A stretch of 64,000 nt of DNA from Lycorma delicatula (Eukaryota; Arthropoda; Insecta; Hemiptera; Fulgoridae): NCBI RefSeq assembly GCF_047948215.1, contig NC_134465.1, positions 14,459,022 through 14,523,021 of the forward strand, written 5' to 3'. The notes under the pieces were generated by a model. It was not told where the DNA came from. It saw nothing but the letters and a program-made list of their open reading frames with translations, and did not search any database. Shown here piece by piece: positions 23,663-35,060 of the stretch; the first letter of the stretch is position 1; every line of letters starts with the position of its first letter. The position numbers and the translations under genes were made by a program.

Positions 23663-24309
23663 AATGCCACGAATTACATTCCCATCGGTGTAGTAGTCAT
23701 ACCGATTGAGCTGAATTACTCTACCTACCCGAAAACGATAAAAAGGGGCGAGCCCAACATGCATCACCGATTGAGGATTAATAAAAACAACCTTAAAAAA
23801 AAAACAGAAAACAAAACCGCTAGCACTAAGACGTTACAATCAACAATCCAAAACCACAGACCAAAAATTAAAATATACAGACACCTGAACATAAACAAAA
23901 CTTAATAGTAAAACCAAAACTTAAACAAACTGTGAGAAGAACATTAACCGAAAACTAAAAAAAGATAAATATTCCCATTAACCTATAAAAAACCGTAAAG
24001 ACACATAAACGGACAAAACAATCGATCAATCAAAAACAAACACTAAAACTACCGTAAAGAAAATACAAATTACTAACTTAAATCCTATAACCTACTAGGA
24101 ATAAAACAAGATGTAAACGTTAAAGCGAAACAAAACCAGACCAGAATGTATAAACATAATCCGTAAATAAACCCGTAAACCACAAAGAGTTTTAAATAAA
24201 CTCGAACACAAACATATACGTAAAACATTAAACAACTTCAAAACTAAAACAAAACTCAAACAACACGAAAACAAATACCTAGACTAACCAAAAAAAAGAG
24301 AAACAAAAT

Positions 24310-25900
24310 AACTATGCATCTATCCGGCGACTAAGAATGTCCCGCGCACGCTTGTAGAACACTTTTCCGTTCGGCAGTCACGACCAGCCTTGACCCACCG
24401 GGTTGGTCTAGTGGTGAACGCGTCTTCCCAAATCAGGTGATTTGGAAGTCGAGAGTTCCAGCGTTCAAGTCCTAGTAAAGCCAGCTATTATTACACGGAC
24501 TTGAATACTAGATCGTGGATACCGGTGTTCTTTGGTGGTTGGGGTTCAATTAACCATACATCTCAGGAATGGTCGAACTGAGAATGTACAAGACTACACT
24601 TCATTCACACTCATACATATCATCCTCATTCATCCTCTGAAGTATTATCTAAACGGTAGTTACCGGAGGCTAAACAGGAAAAAGAAAGAGAAAGTCACGC
24701 CCAGCCGATTTCCCGACACGGGAACAATTAGGACACATGAGTGAGCCCCTTCCTTTTTGACCAAGCATTCTTTTACATGATGGCCGTCTTTCCCGCAAAA
24801 GAAACAGAACTCCTTTCCTTTGCCACGTGCCCCGACCCAAAACAACGATAACACAGACTCGCTTTAATATAATTATTGATGCAAAGCCACAAAAACTCGA
24901 CCTTTCGCAATAAATAACCTCTGGAAACCCTTGTCGCATTCAATAAGGTAGTCAACATCAGAACTATCTCTCCTTGCAGCACGAAATGTGATTTTAAAAA
25001 GGCTTTCGAATTCACCAGACGTATATTTTATGTTCGGGACACAAACAGCATTCGTAAAACCTGTCTCGCCCGGCTCTCGCGAAACGTCATATACTATCAT
25101 ACGAGGCCGCAGTGACTTAGCAGCAACAGACTTAATATTATACTGAGTCGCCGCCTCGTTCTGCCGAATATTCCCCCCCCCTCTCACACTCTCTCTCTCT
25201 CTCTCGCTATCGTTCGCCACGATCCTTACACCTCTTGGGTTTTCTTTAACGCTAACAATTCGTAATGCTTGCTTCCTGGCCTCCAACTTCTTAACATCGC
25301 CTTTAAATGCCGCAGGGGTTACACCAACCGGCTTATCGATCGACAGTGCTTTCGGTTTCAACGGAGCCCGAACATCCTCGGAAACCAGCTTCTTTTTTGT
25401 TGACAACGGCGTTAGCGGAGAATTAACTCTATGTACCCAAGCAGCCGGTCGTTTCTCTTTACAGTCGGGAAGTGCAAGAACCGCCGATTACGAAGACGAG
25501 ACCGTATATAATCGGTACTTCTCTCCCTAATATTTCTCGGGTTACTGACAAACTCTTCCACCTCCATACATATGTCGTTAAACATATCTACAAGTTCAGT
25601 GACCACCTCGGTTGATATTATGTCCGTCACAACCAAGCTCATCTCTTAACTCATTAAGAGTGGCTGCCTCAGCCTTTTTGGCCTGAAGGAGCGGCAAGGC
25701 TTGCCTCTTCTAGATCATTGCTATCGATCTAATGCACCGGCCTCGCTGACAGTCTCAACATCTGATAACCCGCATTCCTCTGATAAGCTGTCCTCCGCAG
25801 CTTCTTCCTGAGCCTCTTTTAATGCTCTCCCTTTTGCAAGATAAGCCTCCTCCTCTTTCCACGTACCTCTGCTTCCTTGGTCTCCTGGGCCGCTCATTCA
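24310..25900 (-). pseudogene. R1-type gag (ORF1) pseudogene
   Basis: Encodes the nucleic-acid-binding ORF1 protein that packages element RNA. The longest clean frame is 25406-24873 (177 codons) with a basic start (MSTKKKLVSED). Three zinc knuckles follow: CYRCFGSGHVAKER (last Cys replaced by Arg), CFFCGKDGHHVKEC (intact CX2CX4HX4C), and CPNCSRVGKSAGRD. They lie in different frames, so at least two frameshifts exist. Upstream, 25642-25412 is a further frame of the same protein. A Glu/Arg stretch is encoded by a CT microsatellite at about 25190-25206. Beyond the SINE the frame continues to a stop near 24310. Not functional as read. Confidence 0.65.
24390..24692 (+). mobile_element. tRNA-derived SINE, full-length, tail type A, inside gag
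   Basis: Flanked by a 14 bp target duplication, AGTCACGACCAGCC at 24376-24389 and AGTCACGCCCAGCC at 24693-24706 (one mismatch). It has an A box (TGGTCTAGTGG), a B box (GTTCAAGTCC), the palindrome AAATCAGGTGATTT, the type A body and a GGAAAAAGAAAGAG tail. It splits the last zinc-knuckle region of the R1-like gag, and the gag frame can be followed across when the SINE and one duplicate are ignored. It is therefore younger than that gag copy. Confidence 0.9.
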
Positions 25901-26165
25901 TTGGCTTCCCTTTTTTTACGACAAAAACCCTCGAGGTTGACCTGCCCGCACGACAAAAACCCGAATAGCCGAAGGCTATCTAACTTAAAACCTAAAATAA
26001 AAAATTAACAAAAACAGAACAAATCCCAAAATAAGCACTAGAACAAATAACGAAACATCTAACAGCACAAACAAAAAACCTAAAAAAAAGAACGATAAAA
26101 AGTACCACTAATAACCTATAATATCAGAACTGTCCAAAAACCATCCAATCCCGACGCCATTACGC

Positions 26166-27179
26166 GTCGAACTCCTGCTTTTACCTCTAAACGATCAAAG
26201 TTTTTGTATGAGATCGCTTGAGATATACTGTTGGGGCACTTTTTAAAGTAGCTGTAAAAAATATTATTAAGCGGGTGCCATTGTTTTTTTTTTAAGATTG
26301 TCTAGCCCGAAAGTTTTCACTTCAAAATCATTAACCTTCAACGACATTCAAAACGATTCGTTAAAATTTTACATTTTCGGAATAAGATTTTTGGGATGAC
26401 TTGTGAGATATGATGATCCCGTACCGAAAAATAGATCGTTTAAAGGTAGTAGGAGCGTTTGCTAAATTTCTTTTTTCCATATTTAAGCGGTTGAAAAATT
26501 ATTTAAGAGTTGAAATAATTTGTTAACGCTGTATATAAGCAGATAATTTAGGATGTAGAAATGTTACCGCATAATACAAAATAATATAAAGCGGTTTACC
26601 AAACCGGTAAAGTGAAAAAATAAATGTATTGAAAACGGGGGAAAAATGGTAAAAATCCGCGTAATACCAAAATTATTTTCATCGAATAGAAAAAACTCAA
26701 ATGATAGTTAAAAGTTACACAAAACGTACGGTGGTACAATGTCGGTGATAAACTGAATAATTCGGTTATTATTTATTGTAATTAAAAAAAAATAGGTGCT
26801 GTAACTTTTGTAAAAAAATACAGGAATAAATTAAACGAAGTAAACGGAACGTGTATAATTTATATAATACGACCTCGTTTTACAACCTGCAGTATTTATT
26901 ATTCAACATGATAGCCAAGTTTTATAAAAATATTAAGTAACATTGAGTTTGATCAAAACACTTGGATGGATGCCCGATTATCTCTACCCACAGAAGATAC
27001 TATTTTAAACATAATAATATGTTAATTATTTTCGTAGAATAGTTTTTATTTTTTTATTGTCAATTGATAAATCGGCCGTTGAACGAACTTTAAACGAGAG
27101 AAAAAAACAATCGCGGATTATTTCTAATAAATTATTTATTTCTATTGGAACAACGTTAATTAAAAACACATCTCGCTTG
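26166..27179. other. Non-coding gap
   Basis: AT-rich with ordinary CpG. No motif-bearing frame; the 64-codon + frame at 27057-27251 is antisense to the following LINE relic and rejected. No repeat was recognised. Confidence 0.35.
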
Positions 27180-27930
27180 AAGAATATTCATTCTCGCCGT
27201 GTTCGTCTACTTTCTTCTATATTCCTGACTAAACCTTTAAGATTCTCATAGATCCCGTGCCTTTATATCGTCTATAATTTTTACTTTTTCACGTCTATCT
27301 TTTGTGTTTCTTGTACTGATCCTTGCAGGATTGTTTCAATCGATCCTCCTCTCGTTAGTTATCTTAATCGGTTTACTTTCCGATTCTGAATTGTTTTTTT
27401 TTTAAACTGTAATTCTCAACCGCTCTCCTCATTACTTCTTTTTTAATTTTTTTTGTCCATCTTATCTTTTCCAAACTCCTCCACGCTTACATTTTAGACG
27501 TCTTCAGTCTTGTTGTTTCATTTTTTTTAGTACCAAGTTTCCAAATCCGTACAGAAAACACTTTAAACGTAATACTTTACAAGATCCGTCTTCAAATTTT
27601 CTAACTTCCATCGTATAAATGTTTCTTTCTATTAAATCCTTCCTTTTCAGTAACATTCTTGTTTTTATTTCGTTTTAACTTTTACTTGTGCGATTCTTCT
27701 TTCTTTTGTTTAAACATCTATCGGTTTACTCCTATCTTCATTATTTTTGTTTTCTTAACGATAGTTTTCATTCCGTATTCTGTTATTTAAGTCTTTTGAA
27801 TACTCCGTCTTTCATCATATTATGTCATCTGTGAACCTTATATGTACAATCTATTTTCTTTTCTCCTATTCCTACACCGGATTCCTTCGTTCTGTTTACG
27901 AACATCTTTTATCATATATTCAACGTATAT
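27180..27930 (-). mobile_element. RTE-like LINE relic, reverse transcriptase C-terminal part
   Basis: On the minus strand near 27838 the text RFTDDI corresponds to the RFADDI catalytic block (Ala to Thr). Further down come RIAQVKVKTK (about 27690), KTDLVKYYV then CTDLETW (about 27570, cf. LVKxYVWSVxLYGxETW) and KVKIIDDI near 27270, matching the usual RRxxxIDDI tail of this LINE group. Every block is separated by stops. It is a different subfamily from copies A and B (its tail lacks GHILRHPG). It ends at the terminus of the mariner element at 27932. Confidence 0.55.
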
Positions 27931-27931
27931 A

Positions 27932-28810
27932 AGAGGGCCGTTCAGAAAGTTCCCGGCCTGACAAAAAAGGAAACGTAAAAATGTTTTAGAATTTTTGTCG
28001 ACTTGCAATTCGATCATTTTTACCGATGACTTTTCAATTTTTTAATACGCTCGGTATATGTGATTGGTCCATCTCTTCAAAATCTGCGGTCGTCTCAGCT
28101 TTGATCTCATCATTTGAAGAGAATCTTCGTGCAGCGAGCCATTTCTTCATGTTTGGGAAGAGGAAGAAACGATTTGGAGCCAAATCCAGCGAATACGGCG
28201 CATGTAGAAGCATTTCGAAGCATACGTCGTGGAGTTTTCCAGCAAAAATTCAAGATGAGCGTGCAAGCGCATTATCGTGGTGAAAAAGCATTTTCGTTTT
28301 AGTCAGATGTGGACGTTTAGCGTGAATAGCACCCTTCAATCCTTCCCGTGGTAAAGAGCAATACACCCCGGTGATGGTCCTGCCTTTTTCCAGGTAGACT
28401 ATTAGCATCGTATCATGAGAATCTGAAAAAATTGTAGCTATGAATTTTCCTGTAGGCGGAACCGTATTTCATTTTTCGGGCGAAAATAATTCCGGTCTAA
28501 ACCTGAAGCGTAACGGTAAATCCTTACTTCATCTGTAGTTATAAAAGTCAATGAAACTAAGCGGAATCGCGTTTAAATAAGTCTATACACTTGTGAGAAG
28601 TGTTCAGTCAAGTTCGTTTTTTTCCCGACTGTTACAACCGAGACACCATCGAAAGCAAAACTTTTTAATATCCAAAACATCGTGTACAATGTCGCAGACA
28701 CGGCCTATCGAGATGTTTGCGTTGTCAACAAGCTCTCGTGCCTTCAGTCCGCGATTATTTAATACGTATCGTGAATTTTAAACAAATTACTTTAAAAGAG
28801 TTCAAACTTT
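27932..28810 (-). pseudogene. Mariner transposase pseudogene
   Basis: Left terminus-like GAGGGCCGTTCAGAAAGTTC. Minus-strand frames read MLIVYLEKGRTITGVYCSL, then HAKRPHLTKTKMLFHHDNAL (second catalytic Asp in HHDNA, about 28270), then APYSLDLAPNRFFLFPNMKK (about 28190). In active mariners the third catalytic Asp is the residue after APx (APxDFFLF); here it is Arg, so the DD34D triad is broken. An N-terminal segment (ELVDNANISIGRVCDIVHD) lies near 28720. Several stops are present. A right terminus was not located. Confidence 0.7.
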
Positions 28811-29514
28811 AGTTTTATCCCTTTTTCGGAAAACATCGAAACTTGTTTGTGTTTATCGATAGCGACAAACGCACGCGTCTGAAACTTCGCAACACGTCAT
28901 CTAAAGGATCATGCTTGACAAATATCATAATAGTTTGGTCATACTTGCGCCATCTGTGTGTCAGAACGAGAAAATTATGAAGGAAAAGAAGGAGAAAAAG
29001 AAAAAGGGAAATGTGCTGCGAATATGAAGCAGAAGACGAAGAAAATTATGAAGAATTTAATTTCTGGAATATCCACGATAATCATTTATTATTACCGGCA
29101 CACACAGGACAGTTAATTTTAAACTGACTTTTATAAAATATATTTTAATAATTTAAATGCAATTTAATTAAAATTTTAATTTTATAATTACTATGAACAT
29201 CAGACGTATATTTTTACTGTTTAAGTTAATTAATGCCACCTCTTTTAAAAAATCCTAAACTACCTTCAAAAGTTTGAAGTTCAAATACTGCCTCTATCCA
29301 TTTGCGGTATCTCATTAAATTTTTCTCGACCGTCTAGAACACCTATGTCCAACCGAAGATTTTTACCGGGCCAATAAAATTCCCGCAATCTGAAGTGAGC
29401 TGCTATCGAAATTTATACAATAAGTAAGTTTAAATTCTATAATAATAATAATCGTTGGAACTCTTCAAAAAATGATAGGTCCAATAAGATTTTAACTCAA
29501 ATATTTTTACGTGC
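28811..29514. other. Non-coding gap
   Basis: Contains a purine-rich run at about 28975-29045 (GA-rich with AAG motifs). May include the undetected right end of the mariner copy. No coding support. Confidence 0.3.
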
Positions 29515-30870
29515 ATTAGTTTTTTGGAGTCTTCATCCATCCAATTAGGTATGTTACCGTTCAGAGATATCTGGGTGTCATCCTTGATGAGAGACTTCAA
29601 TTTAGGGAGCACCTTCAATTTGTTGCAAGGAAGGCAATTTATGCCTTCTTTGGTGTTCGTAGTGTCATCCATCTCGATTGGAGGTTGAATTACCGAACCG
29701 TACGCATTCTTTACAAAGCTGTCTGAGGCCATAATGTTGCACGCTGCGCCCGTCTGGGCTCATCATTTACAATTCCAATGCTATAGGGACGTATTATGAC
29801 GAGCCCACCGTCCTTCTGCTAGCTGTTGTCTGGGGTTACAGAACTGTCTCGGGAGAGGCAGTCTCTGTGATCGCCGGCATAAAACCTACCGGTTCTAGTT
29901 ACTGAACGTAGCGAGAGGGTATTTTTTCTAAAAAGGCAGGCCTTCTCACATCCGGGCGTTTGCAGGAAATAGAAGACCAACGTTTTGACTCTTGGCAGGT
30001 TAGGTGGAACGATTCTTCTACTGGTCGATACACGCATGGTATATTTCCAAATCTTAGGGATTTGCGAGCAATTAGCTGGGTTTCTTCCAATCTGTAATCA
30101 ACGCAATTCCTCTCAGAACGTGGTGCGATTAGGGTTAGTTTGGCCAGATTTGGTCTGGTTAAGTCGGGCTTATGCCCTGACCGTAGAATCGATGACACTG
30201 TGACATGTCCTCTATGTCTGTCCCCGGTACGAATCTGAATGTACCAGAGTTGTCAGGGAACTAGAGAGAGGAAATTCCTTTCTTGATCTGTGAGTCGGTT
30301 GGAAGACTCGCAGAGAAAGAACTATTATAGCTGGCTTTCTTCGTTTCCTCGCGTTCAGCAGGTCTACCGAGGGAGTATAAGTAGAATAGAACTCCGGATG
30401 GCTAGGGACTGCTTGGACAGTTGATTGGCCATAGGTAGGCTTGTTGGCATCGAGCCACGGTTAAATAGAACTTTAACCTTGGGCATGGGTTACCATGCAG
30501 CCGTGAGGTGTAGCGCCGTTTTGACGAGGGCAGTTTTGAATGAGCACACGACATGTGCTCAAAGAATGTCCGCCTCTCCCTTGTAGACCAGACCGGAGTC
30601 CGTAAAATTAACCTAGATCTGGGATATGAACTAAAATGTGTTCACTAAGGGAGCTAGGAGTAAATTCCGTTGTGGCGAGCAACATTGCTGGGGGTATGTA
30701 ATTATTTCTATTGCCTCGGAGCAAGCGACATTTACACATTGGCTCTGTAAAATGTAGAACTAGGCGCGGGGTTCGTGCTTCCTCGAACTCGGTTAGCTAG
30801 TTTTGAGGGCAACGATGTAGGACATTCAAGATGTCCGTATGAGACCTGCAGCAAAGGCAAAAGCTGAGTT
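29515..30870 (+). mobile_element. R1-clade retrotransposon relic, copy 3 (ORF2 C-terminus and 3' UTR)
   Basis: + strand frames read VTVQRYLGVILDERLQFREH near 29560 (the KYLGVxLDExL block after the palm), ARKAIYAFFGVRSVIHLDWR near 29650, RTVSGEAVSVIAGIKPTGS near 29850, THGIFPNLRDLRAISWVSS near 30040 and LARFGLVKSGLCPD then CPLC near 30150-30220 (the C-terminal zinc-like region). The same order is found in copies 1 and 5. The palm with the ADD motif is absent (5' truncated). GC-richer 3' sequence runs to about 30870. Large minus-strand frames here (29430-29732, 29819-30198) are antisense shadows. Confidence 0.6.
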
Positions 30871-30880
30871 AAAAAATCAC

Positions 30881-30912
30881 CGATGTAAATATCTACCGAG
30901 GCATTTACATCG
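30881..30912. repeat. Short hairpin
   Basis: CGATGTAAAT at 30881-30890 and its exact complement ATTTACATCG at 30903-30912, loop 12 bp. It lies at the junction between R1-like copies 3 and 4. Function unknown. Confidence 0.8.
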
Positions 30913-30949
30913 ATTAATAATCTTTGGTAGCCCTGTGTTATTTACCAAC

Positions 30950-33400
30950 TCCAGAAGAAAAAATGTACTGTGAGTGAATTACAGGTGATGTAAAGCTACT
31001 CCAGTCATCGGGATGTGCTGCTCTGCGAGGACTGCCATGAGTTTGCCAAAACGCTGTTGAAGGGATGTCCCAGGGCAGCGTGTTAGGTTTTTTGTTGTGG
31101 GTGGTGGAGTTTGATTCTTTTCTACGGCTGAGGTTGCGGGTGTCGTATTGTGGCTTATGCTGACTATTGGCGTCAGCTGGTCGAAGGATGCTCACGGACG
31201 TTGAACTCTTGAGACACTCAAGCTTGCAGGATCGCTTCTGGCCTCTGGCCCCGTAATGTAAACTTGCAATTTGCAGAACAGGGAGCGATTTTCTGCAAGG
31301 ACATTGTTCTACGTACACGCCGTCGGGGCTGTACAACGTTCGATGGCAGTCAGCCTGCGTTGCTGCGAAGTGTTTTCACGTAACAGCGGCGTAGTGTGTT
31401 GCAGGAGGGCCACCGTCGGCTAAATAAGGACCTTTTCTTTGTCCCCAAGTCGTAGTTCGTGAGGCCAATAAACTTTCTGGATCCTCTGGCAGGTTCGGGA
31501 AGCGATTTCGCTCCCATATCACCAGTGGTCTGACTTAGGAGGTTTTAGCTTTTGACGTTTCGAGCGGGGTTACGTGAGAACAGATAGTCTTACTCGGAAA
31601 AGAAAATTTTAAGCGTTCAACTTGCCTTGAGTTAGGTGTTAGTTTCTTTCAGGTTGTGGACGTAGTGCCTGGCGTCGCAGTCGGTGTTTTGGTTAAGCTG
31701 CGATGGAGCAGTCAGGAGGAGATTGTTTGGAGGACTTGGTTGGTTTTGATGGCTGTTGACCCCTTCCAGCCGAGAAGGTCAATCGGCAGGTCTCCGTAGA
31801 AGCCCCGATCCTCCGCAAAGGAGGTTTCGGAGGTTTCCACAGTGAAGGTGCTGTGCCCTCGTGAAGCGGATTGCACAAAAAATCCGGCCGAAACCTCTGT
31901 CAGGAGTTGTGCGGGGAAGGCTGCGACCGAAACCGCACAAGAAGTGCGCGGCAAGGTGGGGCTAGCCAAGCCCGAAGGGCGCCTCCCCACGAAGTCAAGG
32001 GAAGTGGAGGATGGCGGTGCAGTGATCGGCCCGAGGCGGGATCAGTGCTTAGCCCTAGGGGGGGTGGCTTGGGAGGTAAGCCTGTTGAGAAGTAGGTGAA
32101 CTCCGGGTCCAAAGGTTTAGGGCGGATCGAGGAAAACCTTCTCAAAAAAGGAGTCGAGAGTGTCTTTGGAGATTCGGCAGCTTGTCGACTCCTATTTGAG
32201 TCAATGTACATTGTTGGTGTCGATGGCATAAAAATGTGAGAGACTCCAAGGTGCCAACCTTGCCTTGGACTCCGTTGTTTCAGACTGACCTGCAAGGTGG
32301 ACCAGGTTGTGGAGGAAGTCAGGGGCTTCAAGCCGGTGACGGGTGAAGCTCTGGGTGAACTCCACAAGTCTATAAAACGGGTGGCAGAAAAAATAAAAAA
32401 GCCTGTCTCCTTCGCTGAAATGGCTGCCGCGGTTGTGCCTAAGCGGATTAGTCCACCGCTGACAGTTCAGGCGCCGGCGGTTAAAATTAAGCGGCCTACC
32501 GTTAAGGTGGTTCCGCTAAAACCTGACATTTTCCTGTCACGCCTAGGTCGCTGAATGCCAGTAAGTATCTGTCCACTATATTTAGACGGTAGATTCTACT
32601 ACCGTATAGTGAAAGGCTCTCCCAATCGATTTAGTGGTGAAAGTTTGAGCAGCCATGTGGAAGTTGCGAAGAGGTCGAGAGGCTGAGGTATTTGGGAGGC
32701 GGTTTAGGGCCGGGCCAGCATCGGAGCGGAACGGTGATCTCAATGCACCGGATCTAAATTTCGTTCAGTTGCCCATCTCCCGTCTGCGGAAGAGACTACA
32801 GAGCTTCGCGATGGATGCATGACAGCTGGAATGGCACGCCACAAATAAGGGAAGATCCTTGTATAAATTTATACAGGATCTGGGAGGATGGTATGTCTCT
32901 CCTCCGTTTTAAGTGCAACGGTTGCCCAGGTGCTCACCAACCATGTTAATTTGAACTAATATCTGTTTCGGTTCCGCCTGGCGGCTGATGAGCTGTGCGT
33001 CTGCGGGTAGATCCAGTCAAATGAACACCTGTTGTTTGACTGCCCTGCTCTTGGGGGGGGGGGGGGGGCAGAGTCCGATCTCCCCTGGAACTTAGAGGTC
33101 AATGGGAAAATCGGCCGCTCACAAGCGAGCGGCGAGTCAATGTGGCGAGAGCCGCATTGTCGGACCGTGTGGGAGTTAATTGATGCGGTTTCTATGTTCA
33201 ACCGATATCAGTAGTTTACTTAAGGGAAAGAGATTCCTAACGCACTGCTGTGGAAAGCTAATCTAGAGATATTGGCTGGCCACCAGCCAGTTAGGGCTCC
33301 AAACGCTGTAATATGGTGGACAGGTACTTTCTGGCATTGAGCGACGTAGGCCCGGCAGGGCATTGCTGACTTGACAAAGTAAATTTTAATTTATGTACGT
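30950..33400 (+). mobile_element. R1-clade retrotransposon relic, copy 4 (gag fused to ORF2 tail)
   Basis: GC-rich element. Its 5' UTR-like part is 30950-31830. Gag-like frames follow at 31842-32099 and 32297-32554; the second has a KRVAEKIKKPVSFAEMAAAV motif typical of the region before the gag core and ends KRPTVKVVPLKPD. No zinc knuckle follows. Instead the sequence moves within about 250 bp to an ORF2 C-terminus: SRLRKRLQSF, then TNKGRSLYKFIQDLGG near 32850, then ELCVCG...SNEHLLFDCPAL near 32990-33050 (CxC...H....C). Endonuclease and reverse transcriptase are deleted. A 16 bp G run (33053-33068) interrupts the tail. Non-autonomous. Confidence 0.55.
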
Positions 33401-33479
33401 CATATATATTTTTAGTAGTTGACGGGGCGCGCTCACCCATTTTAGTAAATATATGACAAGTGAGCGGTTGGGAACGTAA

Positions 33480-35060
33480 GCCGGTGTATGGACCGCGCTT
33501 AGTTCGTTTCCGCTGTTAGGTAAGCTCTAGGCGCTATTGAGGACACCGGTCGCTAAACTGTTTCGAGGCTCATTAGCCGTTTATGGCACAGACATTCGAT
33601 CTTATGCTTTAGGGCGACCGAATGGGGTGGTGGCGGGAGAATTGCCAAGCAAACAAAGCTTGCAGGATAGTTGAGCTGTAAAGTCATCATCATAAGATAA
33701 CGTTCAGACCGGAGAAGATCACGATGATGCTACTGAAAGGCCGTTTGGCAGTGAGTCGGCATGTACGTGTTTCGATACCAGATCAGCGTACCAAGTATGT
33801 TCAGGTTCAAAAGTGCCTAGGAGTGTTTCTTGATGAGAAACTGGAATTTAAGATGCATCTTCAGTACTTCACGGGGAAGGCCTGTAGTGCCTTCTTTGGA
33901 ATACGACATGCGGTCAATCCTGATCGGGGTCTTAACTTCATGACCGTGAGTATCCTGTATAAGGGCGTGTGCCAGGTCATTATAGCATTATGCTATAATG
34001 ACCTGCGCCTGTTTGGGTGAATAGGCTAAAATTCAAAAGGTATCGGGATACATTATTGAGGCTCAACGCCATAAACTGTTAACGGTAACAGGTGGTTGCC
34101 GTATGATTTCACGGGAGACAGTCTTGGTGATCGCAGGCGTGAAACCGATAGACTTGATCGCGTCTGAGAAGCAACAGCGTTATGTCGCTAAGAAGTCCGA
34201 TGATTTCACTTGAAAGTATGTGAAATTGAACATGGCGATGCTTTGTAGCAGGTCAGAAGGGATGAAACAGAGAGTGGGCGTTATACGAATGATCTCTTTC
34301 CAGATGTTGTTGGTTTGCGGGGCGCTTCTTGGGTACACCCTAACAAGTACGTGACAGAATTTCTTTCTGGGCATGGCGCTTTCAGAGACAGATTGCAGAG
34401 ATTCGGCCTGGTGGGCTCCGGTATGTGTTCACAATGCGGATAGTTGGACGATGCCTATCGTATTCTTTACGTATGTTCTAAGTACGAGCTAATGCGAACG
34501 GAGACTATTTGCCGGCACGATATTATCGGGTCGACGTTAGATCTACGTGTAAGGTGGAGGAACCGGGCTGAGTGTGCGACCATTGAGAATTTCATCATTT
34601 ATTTGGCAGGGAAAGGATTGCCGAAGGAGTTTAGGGTTCCGCTTGGATTTGCTTTATCCCACGTTTTTGTCTTGTCTTACGGTTTACTGTTTTTGTTGTT
34701 TTTGGTTTTACGTTTTGTTATTCTTTCGCGTTATGTTTTCCACTAACATTGTTTGTTAAAGTCAACGTTTTCCTATTTCTAGTTGTCTATTCGGTCTTGT
34801 TAAAGACGTGGACTTGTGTTTTGTTTTTAAAGAGTTATCTAGTCGGTAGTAGTACACCGATAGGAATGTCCCAATCCTGACTGAGACAAGAACAAGACTG
34901 AGAGATGTCTTTTGTCGAGGTTTTTAAGATGACCTCCAGTAGAGCTCGTCAGGGCTAGGTACGGAAGGGGTGGCGTGGTGACCGAAACCGTCACTGGAGG
35001 GTGTCTTCTCCTACGGGATCAGGATGATCACCAGATACGCACATCCATGAGCGTTTACTT
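33480..35060 (+). mobile_element. R1-clade retrotransposon relic, copy 5
   Basis: + strand ORF2 C-terminal half. Frame 33724-34020 reads MMLLKGRLAVSRHVRVSIPD, then KCLGVFLDEKLEF and GKACSAFFGIRHAVNPDRG. After a stop come ISRETVLVIAGVKPIDLIAS (about 34100) and FRDRLQRFGLVGSGMCSQCG near 34390-34440. Last is a 100-codon frame, 34444-34746, with LDDAYRILYVCSKYELMRT and RNRAECATIENFIIYLAGKG. The coding part ends about 34680 and a GT-rich 3' UTR follows. Its segment near 34850 matches the end of copy 2, linking gag copy and ORF2 copy as one family. Confidence 0.65.
33973..34005. repeat. Perfect 15 bp-arm palindrome in ORF2 relic
   Basis: CAGGTCATTATAGCA and its exact complement flank a TTA spacer. 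The related copies do not show this palindrome at the equivalent place, where they encode an LYKAV...VWAH-like segment, so it probably arose by a local templated inverted duplication in this copy. Confidence 0.9.

Larger units (their letters stand above)
23670..26165 (-). mobile_element. R1-clade retrotransposon, copy 2 (gag kept, ORF2 lost)
   Basis: Minus-strand element, 5' side near 26165. In order: 5' UTR and an acidic Glu-rich start (about 26000-25640), the gag (about 25640-24310), then almost immediately a long GT-rich (AC-rich on +) region at 24300-23690 that looks like the 3' UTR. The 3' edge near 23690 (ACACCGATGGGAATGT on minus) matches the 3' UTR of the + strand copy near 34850. The whole endonuclease/reverse transcriptase ORF2 is missing, so the copy is internally deleted. 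A SINE (24390-24692) splits the gag. R1 is inferred from the triple zinc-knuckle gag and the homology to the ORF2 relics. Confidence 0.65.

Noticed and set aside
23561..23905. Overlapping frames with Ile-Tyr repeats on both strands
   Set aside because: They run through a (TA)n microsatellite and the AC-rich 3' UTR of the minus-strand R1-like element.
24532..24744. Frames across SINE bodies (also 44233-44511, 53682-53864)
   Set aside because: The same short peptide recurs only because the SINE recurs; there is no coding selection signal.
29430..30198. Three sizeable minus-strand frames
   Set aside because: They are antisense to the plus-strand R1-like ORF2 remains, which carry recognisable motifs.
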